Source of the DNA: Myroides albus
Lineage (GTDB): Bacteria; Bacteroidota; Bacteroidia; Flavobacteriales; Flavobacteriaceae
Direction of reading: 5' to 3'
Assembly: GCF_009711045.1 (NCBI RefSeq)
Contig: NZ_WMJX01000029.1
Coordinates: 1 to 33,232 of the forward strand
Length of the DNA: 33,232 nt
In this document: positions 1 through 8,083 of the stretch, piece by piece
How positions within the stretch are numbered: the stretch's first letter is position 1
Layout: each line of letters opens with the position of its first letter
Position numbers and translations under genes: made by a program
The notes under the pieces: model-generated
Told to the model about the DNA's origin: nothing
The model's database searches: none
What the model saw: only the letters and a program-made list of their open reading frames with translations

Positions 1-17
1 TCAAAATAGACTAATAG

Positions 18-37
18 CTTAAGTCGAACTCACGTTA
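18..37 (-). repeat. 20-nt motif, inverted partner of 33195-33214
   Basis: Positions 18-37 read CTTAAGTCGAACTCACGTTA. The reverse complement matches 33195-33214 at 18 of 20 positions; only the two bases between CTTA and TCGAACTCACGTTA differ. The copy is flanked by short inverted hexamers, CTAATA at 11-16 and TATTAG at 39-44, so it could fold as a small imperfect hairpin. The two copies lie at opposite ends of the window and point outwards. It could be the terminus of a mobile element or a dispersed intergenic repeat; the sequence alone does not decide. Confidence 0.5.
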
Positions 38-387
38 ATATTAGAGTGTTTTTGAGAATATAATAATGTAAGTAGCTGATTTTATTATTAGTTGTGTAAG
101 ATTTTAAATGGAGGAGTTATTGCCTTTTTTTGGAAGAAGTAAGTGTTTGTTATGAGGTATAAAACAAGCAATAATAAAGAGTAAATACAAATGAATTATT
201 TTACATTTTCTTTTATCAATGTTTGATTAATTTAAAAATTCAAAGAAAGCAGTACGAGTAAGCATTTCTATTGGGTTTAGAATTTAGATAATGATACAAT
301 ATGTCACATATGCTTTGAAAAGTAAAATTATAATAGTTTGAAAATGTTTAAATTTATATAGAGAGAAGAACCAAATTATATATAAAG
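38..387. other. AT-rich intergenic region upstream of the Ig-like lipoprotein gene
   Basis: This stretch is about 350 bp, very AT-rich, with no ORF of credible length or codon pattern. The only promoter-like signal is a near-match to the Bacteroidota -7 box, ATAGTTTG at 333-340, with a TTTG at 314-317. The spacing of 15 is shorter than the usual 19-21, so the assignment is weak. No RNA gene was recognised. Confidence 0.4.
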
Positions 388-1578
388 ATGAAAAAAATTT
401 TAATGTTATTCCTACTTGGTATTAGTAGCTTTTTTCTATGGACCTGTTCTAAAGATAGTGACTCAGATGAACGTGAAAATGCGAAGTTATTTGTTGAAGT
501 AAACGCTTATGACGTAAAGGTAGGAGAAAAGGTTTACTTTACAGTTACTGCTAATAACATAGCAATTAAAGATGCTAAGTTATATATGAGAGAGCAACAG
601 ATATCTAATCCATATCAGTTTAAAGAAGAAGGAGTGTATAATGTATTTGCAAGAAAAAGCGGTTATGATCAGAGTGACAATGTGACAATTAGAGTGGTAA
701 GTGACAATATTCAAGCTATTGATTTGACAGTGGACAAAAGTAGTATTTACGTTGGAGAAACGGTGACTTTCAGTGCCAAGACAGGAAACGATATATTGAG
801 TAATGTAACTATTAAAGATCAAAATGGCTCACAAGTCGAAGGTGTTAAATGGACTGCTAATCAATCTGGTAAGTTTAAGTTTGTAGCAACCAAAGATGGT
901 TATAAGATGTCCAGAACTGTTGAAGTAGAAGTCAAAGAACGACCTAAAGGGGAGCCGAATACTATTTACATTAACAATAAGGTTTATACGATTGATACCA
1001 ACCGTACACTCTTGTATGCCGAAACGATAAAAGGTGCTGATGATGTAGATCTTGTAAAATTGAATAAGACTACGACATCTGAAGGTGAAGTAATTACTTT
1101 TGCAACTTATTTCATTGATGTAGTAAGTGAAGATTTTGCCGTTGAAGGTAATACTGTTGTATCAGGTGCCATAGCGAGAATTTGGAAAGTAATCATTCAA
1201 GAAGAGAATCCTGAGGTAGCAATTTATCCTGGTGAGAATGAAATGTTGGAAATTGACTTACAGGGACTTATCGTTTCTTCAGATCACCAAGAGACAATGA
1301 ATACAAATGATATTAAGAAGTTTAGTGTTCTCCTTCGTGATTTTATTGATCATAATGGTTTTGTATCACTTAATGTCATTAATACTTTTGCAGGGGTGAT
1401 TTACGATGGTAGAGTACAATCTATGATGTCTTATGATGTGACAGAGTCAAGAGCTAATCTATCCCTTGAATTTAAAGATAACCGCAAGACAGTGCAATTT
1501 TCTAAGGACTATTTCAAAACTTTGACATTCCCAAAAGAGTATAAGAAATTAGAAAGTCGTAAACTTTTGAGTAAATAA
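388..1578 (+). CDS. lipoprotein with two Ig-like/PKD-like domains, function unknown
   Basis: The 396-residue protein begins with a lipoprotein signal peptide: a basic start, a hydrophobic core and a lipobox ending at Cys20. The Cys is followed by SKDSDSDE, an acidic run like the export signals that send Bacteroidota lipoproteins to the cell surface. Two related beta-rich segments follow, at about residues 34-104 and 111-183. Each has a 'VGE.V.F' strand and a later 'G.Y...A.K.GY' pattern typical of Ig-like/PKD-like domains. Residues ~190-396 form a separate region that I do not recognise. I infer a surface-exposed lipoprotein, perhaps involved in binding or adhesion; no enzymatic motif is visible. 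The gene stands alone, converges on the DUF4136 lipoprotein gene, and shares a hairpin terminator with it. Confidence 0.8.
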   Translation: MKKILMLFLLGISSFFLWTCSKDSDSDERENAKLFVEVNAYDVKVGEKVYFTVTANNIAIKDAKLYMREQQISNPYQFKEEGVYNVFARKSGYDQSDNVTIRVVSDNIQAIDLTVDKSSIYVGETVTFSAKTGNDILSNVTIKDQNGSQVEGVKWTANQSGKFKFVATKDGYKMSRTVEVEVKERPKGEPNTIYINNKVYTIDTNRTLLYAETIKGADDVDLVKLNKTTTSEGEVITFATYFIDVVSEDFAVEGNTVVSGAIARIWKVIIQEENPEVAIYPGENEMLEIDLQGLIVSSDHQETMNTNDIKKFSVLLRDFIDHNGFVSLNVINTFAGVIYDGRVQSMMSYDVTESRANLSLEFKDNRKTVQFSKDYFKTLTFPKEYKKLESRKLLSK

Positions 1579-1590
1579 GTAAACTAATAA

Positions 1591-1624
1591 AAAAAGCACG
1601 TTGTGAATTTACAACGTGCTTTTT
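1591..1624. terminator. bidirectional intrinsic terminator
   Basis: A perfect 14-bp inverted repeat, AAAAAGCACGTTGT at 1591-1604 and ACAACGTGCTTTTT at 1611-1624, surrounds a 6-nt loop. The A-run on one side and T-run on the other let it act for both converging genes: the Ig-like lipoprotein gene on the plus strand and the DUF4136 gene on the minus strand. Confidence 0.9.
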
Positions 1625-1633
1625 AATACCTTC

Positions 1634-2173
1634 TTATTTTGTAGGAGGAAAAGTAGATAAGACTTTTTGAGCAAACTCTTTAATTCTCTCCTCTTTTTTT
1701 TCTGATTTTTGATTTGGCGTAATCAATCCCATTCCGGTTCCTTGCCAAACTAAGCTCTTGCTTTTAGTATCAAATATATCGATGTATAAAGTACCTTCTA
1801 TATGAGTAGAAATATTTGTGTTTTGCGGTCCCCAATAAGGTCCATATCCATAATAACCCCATGGGCTATAGTAATTACTGTGAGTGACATTTACGTTTTT
1901 AGTTGCTAAAGTGAAAATACTGATTACAAAATCAGGATTGTCATTCGACTTAACAAAACCTTTTGCAGTTAATTCAGCATCAATTGAATTTAGGATACGC
2001 TTTTTGTCTATGTCATTAATTTGTGCAGCATCGACACCTTCTTTTAAGAAAGCATAAGTTTTGTAAGCTGTAAAGTTAGCTGACTTATCGTAATCTGTGT
2101 TTACTCTGACACTGCTACAGGCAGCAGTCAAAAGCAAAGCAAATGCAATGGGAATAAACTTAATCAATTTCAT
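1634..2173 (-). CDS. DUF4136 family lipoprotein
   Basis: This is a 179-residue protein with a signal peptide and a lipobox ending at Cys19 (LTAAC). It continues with a 'V.TDYD...NF..YKTYAF' segment and a closing half with 'G.L.IDIFD..SK.LVWQG.G', the usual layout of DUF4136 lipoproteins. The function of the family is unknown; lipid attachment and an outer-membrane or periplasmic location follow from the lipobox. It starts 21 bp downstream of hutU on the same strand with no terminator between, so the two are probably co-transcribed. A link to histidine breakdown is not shown by the sequence. The family call is firm; the biological role is open. Confidence 0.85.
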   Translation of the reverse strand: MKLIKFIPIAFALLLTAACSSVRVNTDYDKSANFTAYKTYAFLKEGVDAAQINDIDKKRILNSIDAELTAKGFVKSNDNPDFVISIFTLATKNVNVTHSNYYSPWGYYGYGPYWGPQNTNISTHIEGTLYIDIFDTKSKSLVWQGTGMGLITPNQKSEKKEERIKEFAQKVLSTFPPTK

Positions 2174-2194
2174 ATCTAACGTTTTTTTAGTTGT

Positions 2195-4183
2195 TTACTT
2201 TAATAAACTTTCGTCAACAAGATTTGGAATAGTCACTTTTAATAAAGGTTCAACTTCCATCGCACGTTTAATTGCAAATATAGCCTCGTCATTGCGAGCC
2301 CAACTTCTACGAGCGATTCCATTATTTACATCCCAAAACAACATTGACTCTAATCTTTTTTGCGCTTCAACTGTACCATCAAGTAACATGCCAAATCCAC
2401 CATTAATCACTTCTCCCCAGCCTACACCGCCACCATTGTGAATAGATACCCATGTAGCACCTCTAAAGCTATCGCCAATCACATTGTGTATCGCCATATC
2501 AGCTGTAAACTTTGATCCATCATAGATATTTGAGGTTTCTCTATATGGGGAATCTGTACCTGATACATCGTGATGGTCTCTACCGAGAACAACAGGTCCT
2601 ATTTTGCCCGCTTTGATAGCGTCATTAAACGCTTTAGCAATGTTAATTCGCCCTTCTGCGTCTGCATATAAGATACGTGCTTGCGAACCGACAACTAATT
2701 TATTCTCTTGAGCTCCTTTTATCCAACGGATATTATCCGCCATTTGTTGTTGTATTTCTTTTGGAGAGTTTTTTATCATCTCCTCTAATACCTCACAAGC
2801 AATCTCATCTGTCTTGGCTAAGTCCTCTGGTTTACCAGAAGTACAAACCCATCTAAATGGACCAAAACCGTAATCAAAACACATTGGACCCATAATATCT
2901 TGTACATAACTTGGGTATTTAAAATCAATATTATTGGGTGCCATCACATCAGCCCCTGCTCTTGATGCCTCGAGTAAGAATGCATTTCCATAGTCAAAAA
3001 AGTAGGTGCCTTTTGCCGTGTGTTTATTGATAGCAGTAGCTTGTCGTCTCAGTGATTCTTGTACTAATTCTTTAAATCGAGAAGGATTATTAGCCATAAG
3101 GTCATTAGCATCTTCAAATGACACTCCTACAGGGTAGTATCCTCCAGCCCAAGGGTTGTGTAATGATGTTTGATCTGATCCTAAGTCAATGTATAAATCT
3201 TGTTTATCAAATTCTTCCCATATATCCACGACATTTCCTTGATAGGCAATAGAAACAACTTCTTTGTTCTGTTGTGCTTTTTTAACGCGTACAACCAATT
3301 CGTTTATATCAGTAATCACTTCGTCTACCCATCCTTGAGAATGTCTTGTATGTACAGCTTTTGGGTTAACTTCAGCACAAACTGTAATGCACCCCGCAAT
3401 ATTTCCAGCTTTTGGTTGCGCCCCACTCATACCTCCTAATCCTGAAGTAACAAATAGTTTTCCCGCTAATCCCTCTCCATTCTTAGAGATTTTTCTACCG
3501 CCATTCAACACAGTAATCGTCGTTCCGTGTACAATACCCTGTGGACCTATGTACATATAACTTCCTGCAGTCATTTGTCCGTATTGTGTTACACCTAAGG
3601 CATTAAACTTTTCCCAATCATCTGGTTTAGAATAATTAGGGATCATCATACCGTTTGTAACGACTACTCTCGGAGCGTTTTTATGAGAAGGGAATAGTCC
3701 CATAGGGTGACCTGAGTACATAACTAAGGTTTGTTCATCTGTCATTTCTGACAAGTATTTCATCGTCAGAAGATACTGTGCCCAGTTTGAAAATACAGCT
3801 CCATTACCACCATAGGTAATTAACTCATGTGGATGTTGGGCTACTGCATAGTCAAGGTTGTTCTGTATCATTAACATGATAGCTCTTGCCTGTAGGGAGT
3901 TACCTGGGTATTCCTCAATAGGACGAGCATACATCTTATAGTCAGGTCGAAATCGATACATGTAAATTCGACCATATTTTTCAAGTTCTTCTTTAAACTC
4001 TGGAATTAGTGTAGCGTGGTGCTTGCTATCAAAGTATCTCAAAGCATTTTTCAGCGCTAATATTCTCTCTTCATTGCTTAAGATTTCCTTTCTCTTTGGT
4101 GCGTGATTTACACTAATGTCATAAGTTTTTGGTTGAGGTAATTCACTTGGAATACCTTGTTTTATAAGTTCTTGAAATGTCAT
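2195..4183 (-). CDS. hutU: urocanate hydratase (urocanase)
   Basis: This is the second enzyme of histidine degradation: it adds water to urocanate to give 4-imidazolone-5-propanoate, using tightly bound NAD+ as an electrophile in the cytoplasm. The 662-residue protein is the long form common in Bacteroidota; classical urocanases have about 555 residues. Visible landmarks are a glycine-rich YGGNGAVFSNW at about 124-134, QMTAGSYMYIGPQGIVHGT at 203-221, FDYGN, then FDYGFGPFRWVC with Cys447 where the family has its conserved cysteine, and GRDHHDVSGTDSPYRET near the C-terminus. No hutH, hutI or hutG lies in the window, so the rest of the pathway must be encoded elsewhere. It is the first gene of a likely two-gene unit with the DUF4136 lipoprotein gene. 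No clear promoter box was found upstream on the minus strand. Confidence 0.95.
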   Translation of the reverse strand: MTFQELIKQGIPSELPQPKTYDISVNHAPKRKEILSNEERILALKNALRYFDSKHHATLIPEFKEELEKYGRIYMYRFRPDYKMYARPIEEYPGNSLQARAIMLMIQNNLDYAVAQHPHELITYGGNGAVFSNWAQYLLTMKYLSEMTDEQTLVMYSGHPMGLFPSHKNAPRVVVTNGMMIPNYSKPDDWEKFNALGVTQYGQMTAGSYMYIGPQGIVHGTTITVLNGGRKISKNGEGLAGKLFVTSGLGGMSGAQPKAGNIAGCITVCAEVNPKAVHTRHSQGWVDEVITDINELVVRVKKAQQNKEVVSIAYQGNVVDIWEEFDKQDLYIDLGSDQTSLHNPWAGGYYPVGVSFEDANDLMANNPSRFKELVQESLRRQATAINKHTAKGTYFFDYGNAFLLEASRAGADVMAPNNIDFKYPSYVQDIMGPMCFDYGFGPFRWVCTSGKPEDLAKTDEIACEVLEEMIKNSPKEIQQQMADNIRWIKGAQENKLVVGSQARILYADAEGRINIAKAFNDAIKAGKIGPVVLGRDHHDVSGTDSPYRETSNIYDGSKFTADMAIHNVIGDSFRGATWVSIHNGGGVGWGEVINGGFGMLLDGTVEAQKRLESMLFWDVNNGIARRSWARNDEAIFAIKRAMEVEPLLKVTIPNLVDESLLK

Positions 4184-4495
4184 TACAATAGTTTTGTTTA
4201 GTTTTGATAATTATATGGACTAAGACATCACATAATGCAGAGTATTTTTTACTTTTGCCGTAGTTGTGACATTTAATCGCAATGTTTAATTTCTTGGCTG
4301 TAAGATAATAATAATTTGTTTTATTTCTATTCTTATATCGGATTGATACCCTTGAAATTAATAATAAAACACCTTTAATATTTCGTATTTAACATTACTT
4401 TAGATTTAAAGTTTGGGTAATGGCAATTTTAAAGCGTGTGTAAGCGTTAAATTTCTATATATTGTATATTTAGTTTGGGTTTTATTTTCTGAAAT
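4184..4495. other. divergent intergenic region between hutU and the ACC deaminase-like gene
   Basis: This is about 310 bp of AT-rich DNA with no credible gene, and it should hold promoters for both directions. On the plus strand a perfect TANNTTTG box (TACTTTTG) lies at 4250-4257, but it is about 240 bp from the next start. A near-match, TTAGTTTG at 4470-4477, is better placed. The octamer context AGTTTGGGT occurs twice (4410-4418 and 4472-4480). No matching box was found on the minus strand for hutU. Confidence 0.4.
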
Positions 4496-5377
4496 ATGTT
4501 TGAGAAAGAAAAGGTGTATAATGAAGAATTGCTGTTAAATCTCCCCAAGGGGATTCAACTAATTGTTAAGCGGGAAGACTTATTGCACCCAGAAGTATCG
4601 GGTAATAAATTTCGCAAATTAAAATACAATATAGCTGAAGCTAAGCGGTTAGGATATAGCAAACTTTTAACTTTTGGAGGAGCCTATTCTAATCATATTG
4701 CTGCAACAGCCGCTGCTGGACGTATTTTAGGATTACAGACAATAGGAGTGATAAGAGGAGAGGAGCTCAAGACTAAGTACAAGGATAACCCTACGCTATT
4801 TAAAGCGGAGCAAGATGGAATGTTGTTTGAGTTTGTAACGCGAACGCAGTATAGAGAGAAGAGTGACCGGTCCTTTGTCAATTACCTTGAACAAGTGTAT
4901 GGCGACTTTTATTTGGTACCCGAAGGAGGGACAAATGAGTTGGCTATTAGAGGTACAGAGGAAATATTAAAAGAGGAAGACAAAGTCTTTGATTATATTT
5001 GTTGTGCGGCAGGTACTGGAGGTACAGTAGCGGGAATTATCAATGCCTCTACTGAACGACAACAAGTTTTGGGTTTTCCTGCTCTAAAGGGTGATTTTCT
5101 GTTTGATGAAATTAGAAAGTATACAAATAGGACAAATTGGGATCTCATTTTAGATTATCACTTTGGAGGCTATGGCAAAGTGACTCAGGAGTTGATTGAT
5201 TTCTTGTTGAATATAGAGAAAAAGACAGGAGTATTGTTTGATCCGATCTATAATGGGAAAATGCTATTTGGTGTACTCAAAATGATTGAGCAAGACAAAT
5301 TTCCCGAAAATAGCAAAATACTGCTCATCCATTCTGGTGGGTTGCAAGGTTGGAATGATATTATAAAAGGTGAATAA
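4496..5377 (+). CDS. PLP-dependent ACC deaminase / D-cysteine desulfhydrase family enzyme
   Basis: The 293-residue protein belongs to the fold-type II PLP enzymes (tryptophan-synthase beta fold). The N-terminal KREDLLHPEVSGNKFRKLKYN contains the probable Schiff-base lysine, Lys38 in SGNKFRK. GGAYSNH further on is the substrate/carboxylate loop of the family, EGGTNELAIRG follows, and CCAAGTGGT is the phosphate-binding glycine loop. Relatives deaminate 1-aminocyclopropane-1-carboxylate or desulfurate D-cysteine to pyruvate, ammonia and sulfide. The two activities cannot be separated here, and genome annotation often overcalls ACC deaminase; D-cysteine desulfhydrase is at least as likely. It is first in a tight operon, 7 bp before a glucosaminidase gene that is followed by hemL. 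The protein is cytoplasmic, with no signal peptide. Confidence 0.85.
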   Translation: MFEKEKVYNEELLLNLPKGIQLIVKREDLLHPEVSGNKFRKLKYNIAEAKRLGYSKLLTFGGAYSNHIAATAAAGRILGLQTIGVIRGEELKTKYKDNPTLFKAEQDGMLFEFVTRTQYREKSDRSFVNYLEQVYGDFYLVPEGGTNELAIRGTEEILKEEDKVFDYICCAAGTGGTVAGIINASTERQQVLGFPALKGDFLFDEIRKYTNRTNWDLILDYHFGGYGKVTQELIDFLLNIEKKTGVLFDPIYNGKMLFGVLKMIEQDKFPENSKILLIHSGGLQGWNDIIKGE

Positions 5378-5384
5378 GTAATAT

Positions 5385-6302
5385 ATGTTGAAAAAGGTTT
5401 TATTGTTAACAAGCATTCTTTTGCTTGTAAGTTGTGGTTCAAAGAGGAGTACTCTATCTGGGAAGAAAGTACGCACAAAGGAGCTTGTTTCTAAGGAACA
5501 ATACAGAGCTGATTTGCGCAAAAAAGAGGAACATAAACAGGCGAAAACAACGGAGTACAAACGCGTAACAAGTAATAGCGATCAATCGCAAGTGTTAGAC
5601 GCGACGTCTTCTGTCGTTGTCACTACTGATCTAATTCAAAATTATATTCTGACTTACAAAGGTATTGCACAAGACAATATGGTGAATCATGGTATCCCGG
5701 CGAGTATTACTTTAGCTCAAGGCGTTTTAGAGTCTGGTTCAGGACAGGGAACACTTAGCCGCAATGCCAATAATCACTTTGGTATTAAGTGTCATAAAGG
5801 ATGGGAAGGACCTTCTGTACGACATACAGATGATGCACCTGATGAATGTTTTAGAAAGTACGACTCACCAGCCGAATCATATCGAGATCACTCTATGTTT
5901 TTGGTAGGGAGAAGTCGATACAGCGATTTGTTTACACTGCCTAAAGACGACTATAAGGGATGGGCAAGAGGATTAAAGAAAGCAGGATATGCTACAGATC
6001 CAAAGTATGCAGATAAATTAATTAGCCTTATAGAGCGTTATTCACTGAGTGATTACGATAAGGAAATGATGGATATTATGGGATTGCAAAGTGGCGTTTA
6101 CGAAGATACTTATGTAGAAACGCAGCCTGTTATCCCTCAAACAAAAGTAACTACAAGTAGCAAAAAAAGTCATGTAGTTAAGAAAGGAGATACATTGTAT
6201 TCTATCTCCAAAAAATATAATATGACTGTTTCTGAACTTCAAAAAATGAATAAGATGTCGGGAACAGCTTTGTCAATTGGTCAAATCTTAAAAATAAAAT
6301 AA
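5385..6302 (+). CDS. GH73 glucosaminidase lipoprotein with C-terminal LysM domain
   Basis: This is a peptidoglycan hydrolase of the N-acetylglucosaminidase (GH73/flagellar FlgJ-like) type. The 305-residue protein has a lipoprotein signal with Cys17 (LLVSC), then a charged linker to about residue 80. The glucosaminidase domain spans about 85-220 and contains [20 protein letters not shown] with the likely catalytic Glu116, NNHFGIKC, and the late [17 protein letters not shown] LysM repeat at 262-305 ([17 protein letters not shown]...[10 protein letters not shown]) would anchor it to glycan strands. It probably works at the outer membrane's periplasmic face in wall remodelling. It sits 7 bp after the PLP enzyme gene and 2 bp before hemL, so the three are surely co-transcribed although functionally unrelated. 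Confidence 0.92.
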   Translation: MLKKVLLLTSILLLVSCGSKRSTLSGKKVRTKELVSKEQYRADLRKKEEHKQAKTTEYKRVTSNSDQSQVLDATSSVVVTTDLIQNYILTYKGIAQDNMVNHGIPASITLAQGVLESGSGQGTLSRNANNHFGIKCHKGWEGPSVRHTDDAPDECFRKYDSPAESYRDHSMFLVGRSRYSDLFTLPKDDYKGWARGLKKAGYATDPKYADKLISLIERYSLSDYDKEMMDIMGLQSGVYEDTYVETQPVIPQTKVTTSSKKSHVVKKGDTLYSISKKYNMTVSELQKMNKMSGTALSIGQILKIK

Positions 6303-6304
6303 TT

Positions 6305-7585
6305 ATGTTGTATCAAAGAAGTAGTCAGTTATTTGCTGAAGCTGAGAAAGTAATTCCCGGTGGTGTTAATTCGCCTGTAAGAGCTTTTAAATCTGTTGGA
6401 GGTACACCGATTTTTGTAAAGAAAGCGAAAGGGGCTTACTTGTATGATGAAGATGGGAATCGCTTGATTGATTATATCAACTCATGGGGGCCTATGATTT
6501 TGGGACATGCTTATGAGCCAGTAGTTAATGCTGTGATTGAAAAAGCAAAATTAGGGACTTCATTTGGTATGCCTACTGAGATTGAAACGAAAATAGCTGA
6601 ATTAGCTGTGTCAATGGTACCTAATATCGACAAGATACGATTTGTAAATTCTGGTACAGAAGCTTGTATGAGTGCGATTCGCTTAGCTCGTGGTTTTACG
6701 AGTAGAGAGAAGATAATCAAATTTAAGGGATGTTATCACGGGCATTCAGATTCATTCTTGATTTCGGCAGGAAGTGGAGCAGTGACTTTTGGATCGCCTA
6801 ATAGTCCTGGTGTTACGCAGGGAACAGCCAAAGACACTTTACTTGCTATTTACAATGATTTAGCAAACGTACGTGCTATTTTGGAAGCAAACAAAGAGGA
6901 AGTAGCTGCGATTATCGTAGAACCTGTAGCGGGGAATATGGGGTGTGTGCCTCCGAAAAAGGGCTTTTTAGAAGGTTTAAGAGCACTGTGTGATGAGTTT
7001 GGAGCATTGCTTATCTTTGATGAGGTTATGACTGGATTTAGGCTTGCAAGAGGTGGAGCTCAAGAATTGTTTAAGGTAAATGCTGATTTAGTTACTTTTG
7101 GAAAAGTGATTGGAGGAGGATTGCCTGTAGGAGCTTTTGCAGGTCGTGCTGAAATCATGAATTACTTAGCTCCAGTTGGCCCTGTTTATCAAGCTGGTAC
7201 GCTATCTGGTAATCCATTAGCAATGGCTGCTGGTTTAACTATGTTGCAGGAAATCGAGAAAGATTTAGAATTGTTCTCTCGCTTAGAGGAGAAAACTGCT
7301 TATTTAGAGAAAGGTCTTCGTCGTGTGTTAGAAGCTAATCACGTAGATCATACAATTAATCGCGTAGGGTCAATGATATCAGTGTTTTTCGACAAAAGAG
7401 AAGTCGTTGATTTTGATACCGCAGGGTATGGTCACAATGATACTTTTAACAAGTTTTTCCACGGCTTACTTGCAGAAGGTGTCTATATTGCTCCATCTTC
7501 TTATGAAACGTGGTTTATTACTGATGCGCTGACTTATGAAGATTTAGATTATACAATTAACGCGGTAAATAAGATTTTTGCTTAA
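6305..7585 (+). CDS. hemL: glutamate-1-semialdehyde 2,1-aminomutase
   Basis: The enzyme converts glutamate-1-semialdehyde to 5-aminolevulinate, the C5-route entry to heme and other tetrapyrroles. The 426-residue length is normal for the family. It opens with the hallmark [21 protein letters not shown]. It also has [16 protein letters not shown], a [14 protein letters not shown] segment, [11 protein letters not shown], and FDEVMTGFR with the cofactor-contacting Asp. [17 protein letters not shown] carries the Schiff-base lysine Lys267. [19 protein letters not shown] completes the signature and distinguishes it from other class-III aminotransferases. It is the last gene of the operon, starting 2 bp after the glucosaminidase stop, and is followed by a strong hairpin terminator. 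Confidence 0.97.
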   Translation: MLYQRSSQLFAEAEKVIPGGVNSPVRAFKSVGGTPIFVKKAKGAYLYDEDGNRLIDYINSWGPMILGHAYEPVVNAVIEKAKLGTSFGMPTEIETKIAELAVSMVPNIDKIRFVNSGTEACMSAIRLARGFTSREKIIKFKGCYHGHSDSFLISAGSGAVTFGSPNSPGVTQGTAKDTLLAIYNDLANVRAILEANKEEVAAIIVEPVAGNMGCVPPKKGFLEGLRALCDEFGALLIFDEVMTGFRLARGGAQELFKVNADLVTFGKVIGGGLPVGAFAGRAEIMNYLAPVGPVYQAGTLSGNPLAMAAGLTMLQEIEKDLELFSRLEEKTAYLEKGLRRVLEANHVDHTINRVGSMISVFFDKREVVDFDTAGYGHNDTFNKFFHGLLAEGVYIAPSSYETWFITDALTYEDLDYTINAVNKIFA

Positions 7586-7616
7586 GTTCTACTGAAGCGA
7601 TTTAAAATACAAACTG

Positions 7617-7652
7617 AGAGGTAATCACTGTGTAGTGGTTACCTCTTTTTTG
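7617..7652 (+). terminator. intrinsic terminator of the hemL operon
   Basis: A 13-bp stem, AGAGGTAATCACT at 7617-7629 pairing with AGTGGTTACCTCT at 7634-7646, has one G-T wobble and a GTGT loop. It is followed by a run of T. It lies about 30 bp after the hemL stop codon. Confidence 0.9.
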
Positions 7653-7703
7653 TTGTGATAAGAAAGGCTGAACCATTGTGAAAAACTTTACTGTTTTAAA
7701 TAG

Positions 7704-7889
7704 CTAAAAGAGAAAGAAAAAGCAATAGAAGAAAAAAACAAGCGACACGAACTTGTATCGTTGCAATTGGAGTATAAAAACAAGTACATAGTTATAAGTG
7801 GGATTGTATATAATATCTGTACAACTATATTAGGACGAGACAGGGATTTTAGGGGGTGGTCGGCTTGTGGTCGGCATATGATCGCATAG
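7704..7889 (+). pseudogene. start-less ORF remnant: coiled coil followed by a hydrophobic segment
   Basis: Between a TAG at 7701-7703 and a TAG at 7887-7889 lies an open frame of 61 codons with no ATG at its beginning. Its first part is strongly coiled-coil-like (LKEKEKAIEEKNKRHELVSL). It passes into NKYIVISGIVYNICTTILG, which resembles the start of a membrane segment. This order occurs in sensor proteins where a coiled coil precedes or follows a membrane helix, but I cannot name a parent gene. The 3' end runs into the hairpin repeat. It may be a decayed gene fragment or a chance frame in AT-rich DNA; I favour a fragment with low confidence. Confidence 0.25.
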
Positions 7890-7960
7890 TGGTCGCATAC
7901 TTTATGCGCAAAAGTATGCGACCACTATGCGATCACCCTGTGACTGCTATGCTATCAATT
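7855..7960. repeat. perfect 25-bp hairpin embedded in degenerate GTGGTCGCATA-like repeats
   Basis: Positions 7879-7903 and 7911-7935 are perfect 25-nt reverse complements separated by a 7-nt loop, ATGCGCA, which itself contains the palindrome TGCGCA. The left arm is the end of a run of short related units: GGTGGTCGGC, TTGTGGTCGGCATA, TGATCGCATA and GTGGTCGCATA. Diverged reverse-oriented units continue on the right (CACCCTGTGACTGCTATGC). No T-run follows, so it is not a normal terminator, and both neighbouring genes already have one. It resembles a REP-like palindromic intergenic element. Confidence 0.75.
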
Positions 7961-8041
7961 CCTCCGAAATAGCCAATGTGAGAGGATTGTTTCAAAGTGG
8001 ATTTAAGAAATAAGTTGTCTTGATAAGCACTAAATTTTATA

Positions 8042-8067
8042 TAAAAAAAGATGCTCGTGGAGCATCT
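8042..8067 (-). terminator. intrinsic terminator of rnhB
   Basis: Read on the minus strand, AGATGCTC and GAGCATCT form an 8-bp stem with a 3-nt loop (8049-8067). Seven T residues follow (8043-8049 as A on the plus strand). It sits 16 bp after the rnhB stop codon. Confidence 0.85.
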
Positions 8068-8083
8068 GTATTGGGATTGTTCG

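Larger units (their letters stand above)
7653..8041. other. gene-poor stretch between hemL and rnhB terminators
   Basis: Almost 400 bp lies between two intrinsic terminators that face each other. It holds the start-less ORF fragment at 7704-7889 and the hairpin with short degenerate repeats at 7855-7935, and nothing else that I can identify. The segment around 7850-7960 is richer in G+C than its surroundings, which suggests a different origin from the neighbouring AT-rich spacers. Confidence 0.5.

Noticed and set aside
2097..2441. 114-codon plus-strand open frame overlapping the hutU and DUF4136 genes
   Set aside because: It is antisense to two well supported genes, spans their junction, and its translation has no family character.
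7855..7960. CRISPR array or integron attC site
   Set aside because: The repeats are too short and too degenerate, spacers are absent, and there is no GTTRRRY core or nearby cas or integrase gene.
7856..7972. GTG-started 38-codon frame across the hairpin repeat
   Set aside because: It exists because the palindromic repeat happens to be stop-free in this frame; it has no ATG, no signal and no conserved pattern that I can recognise.
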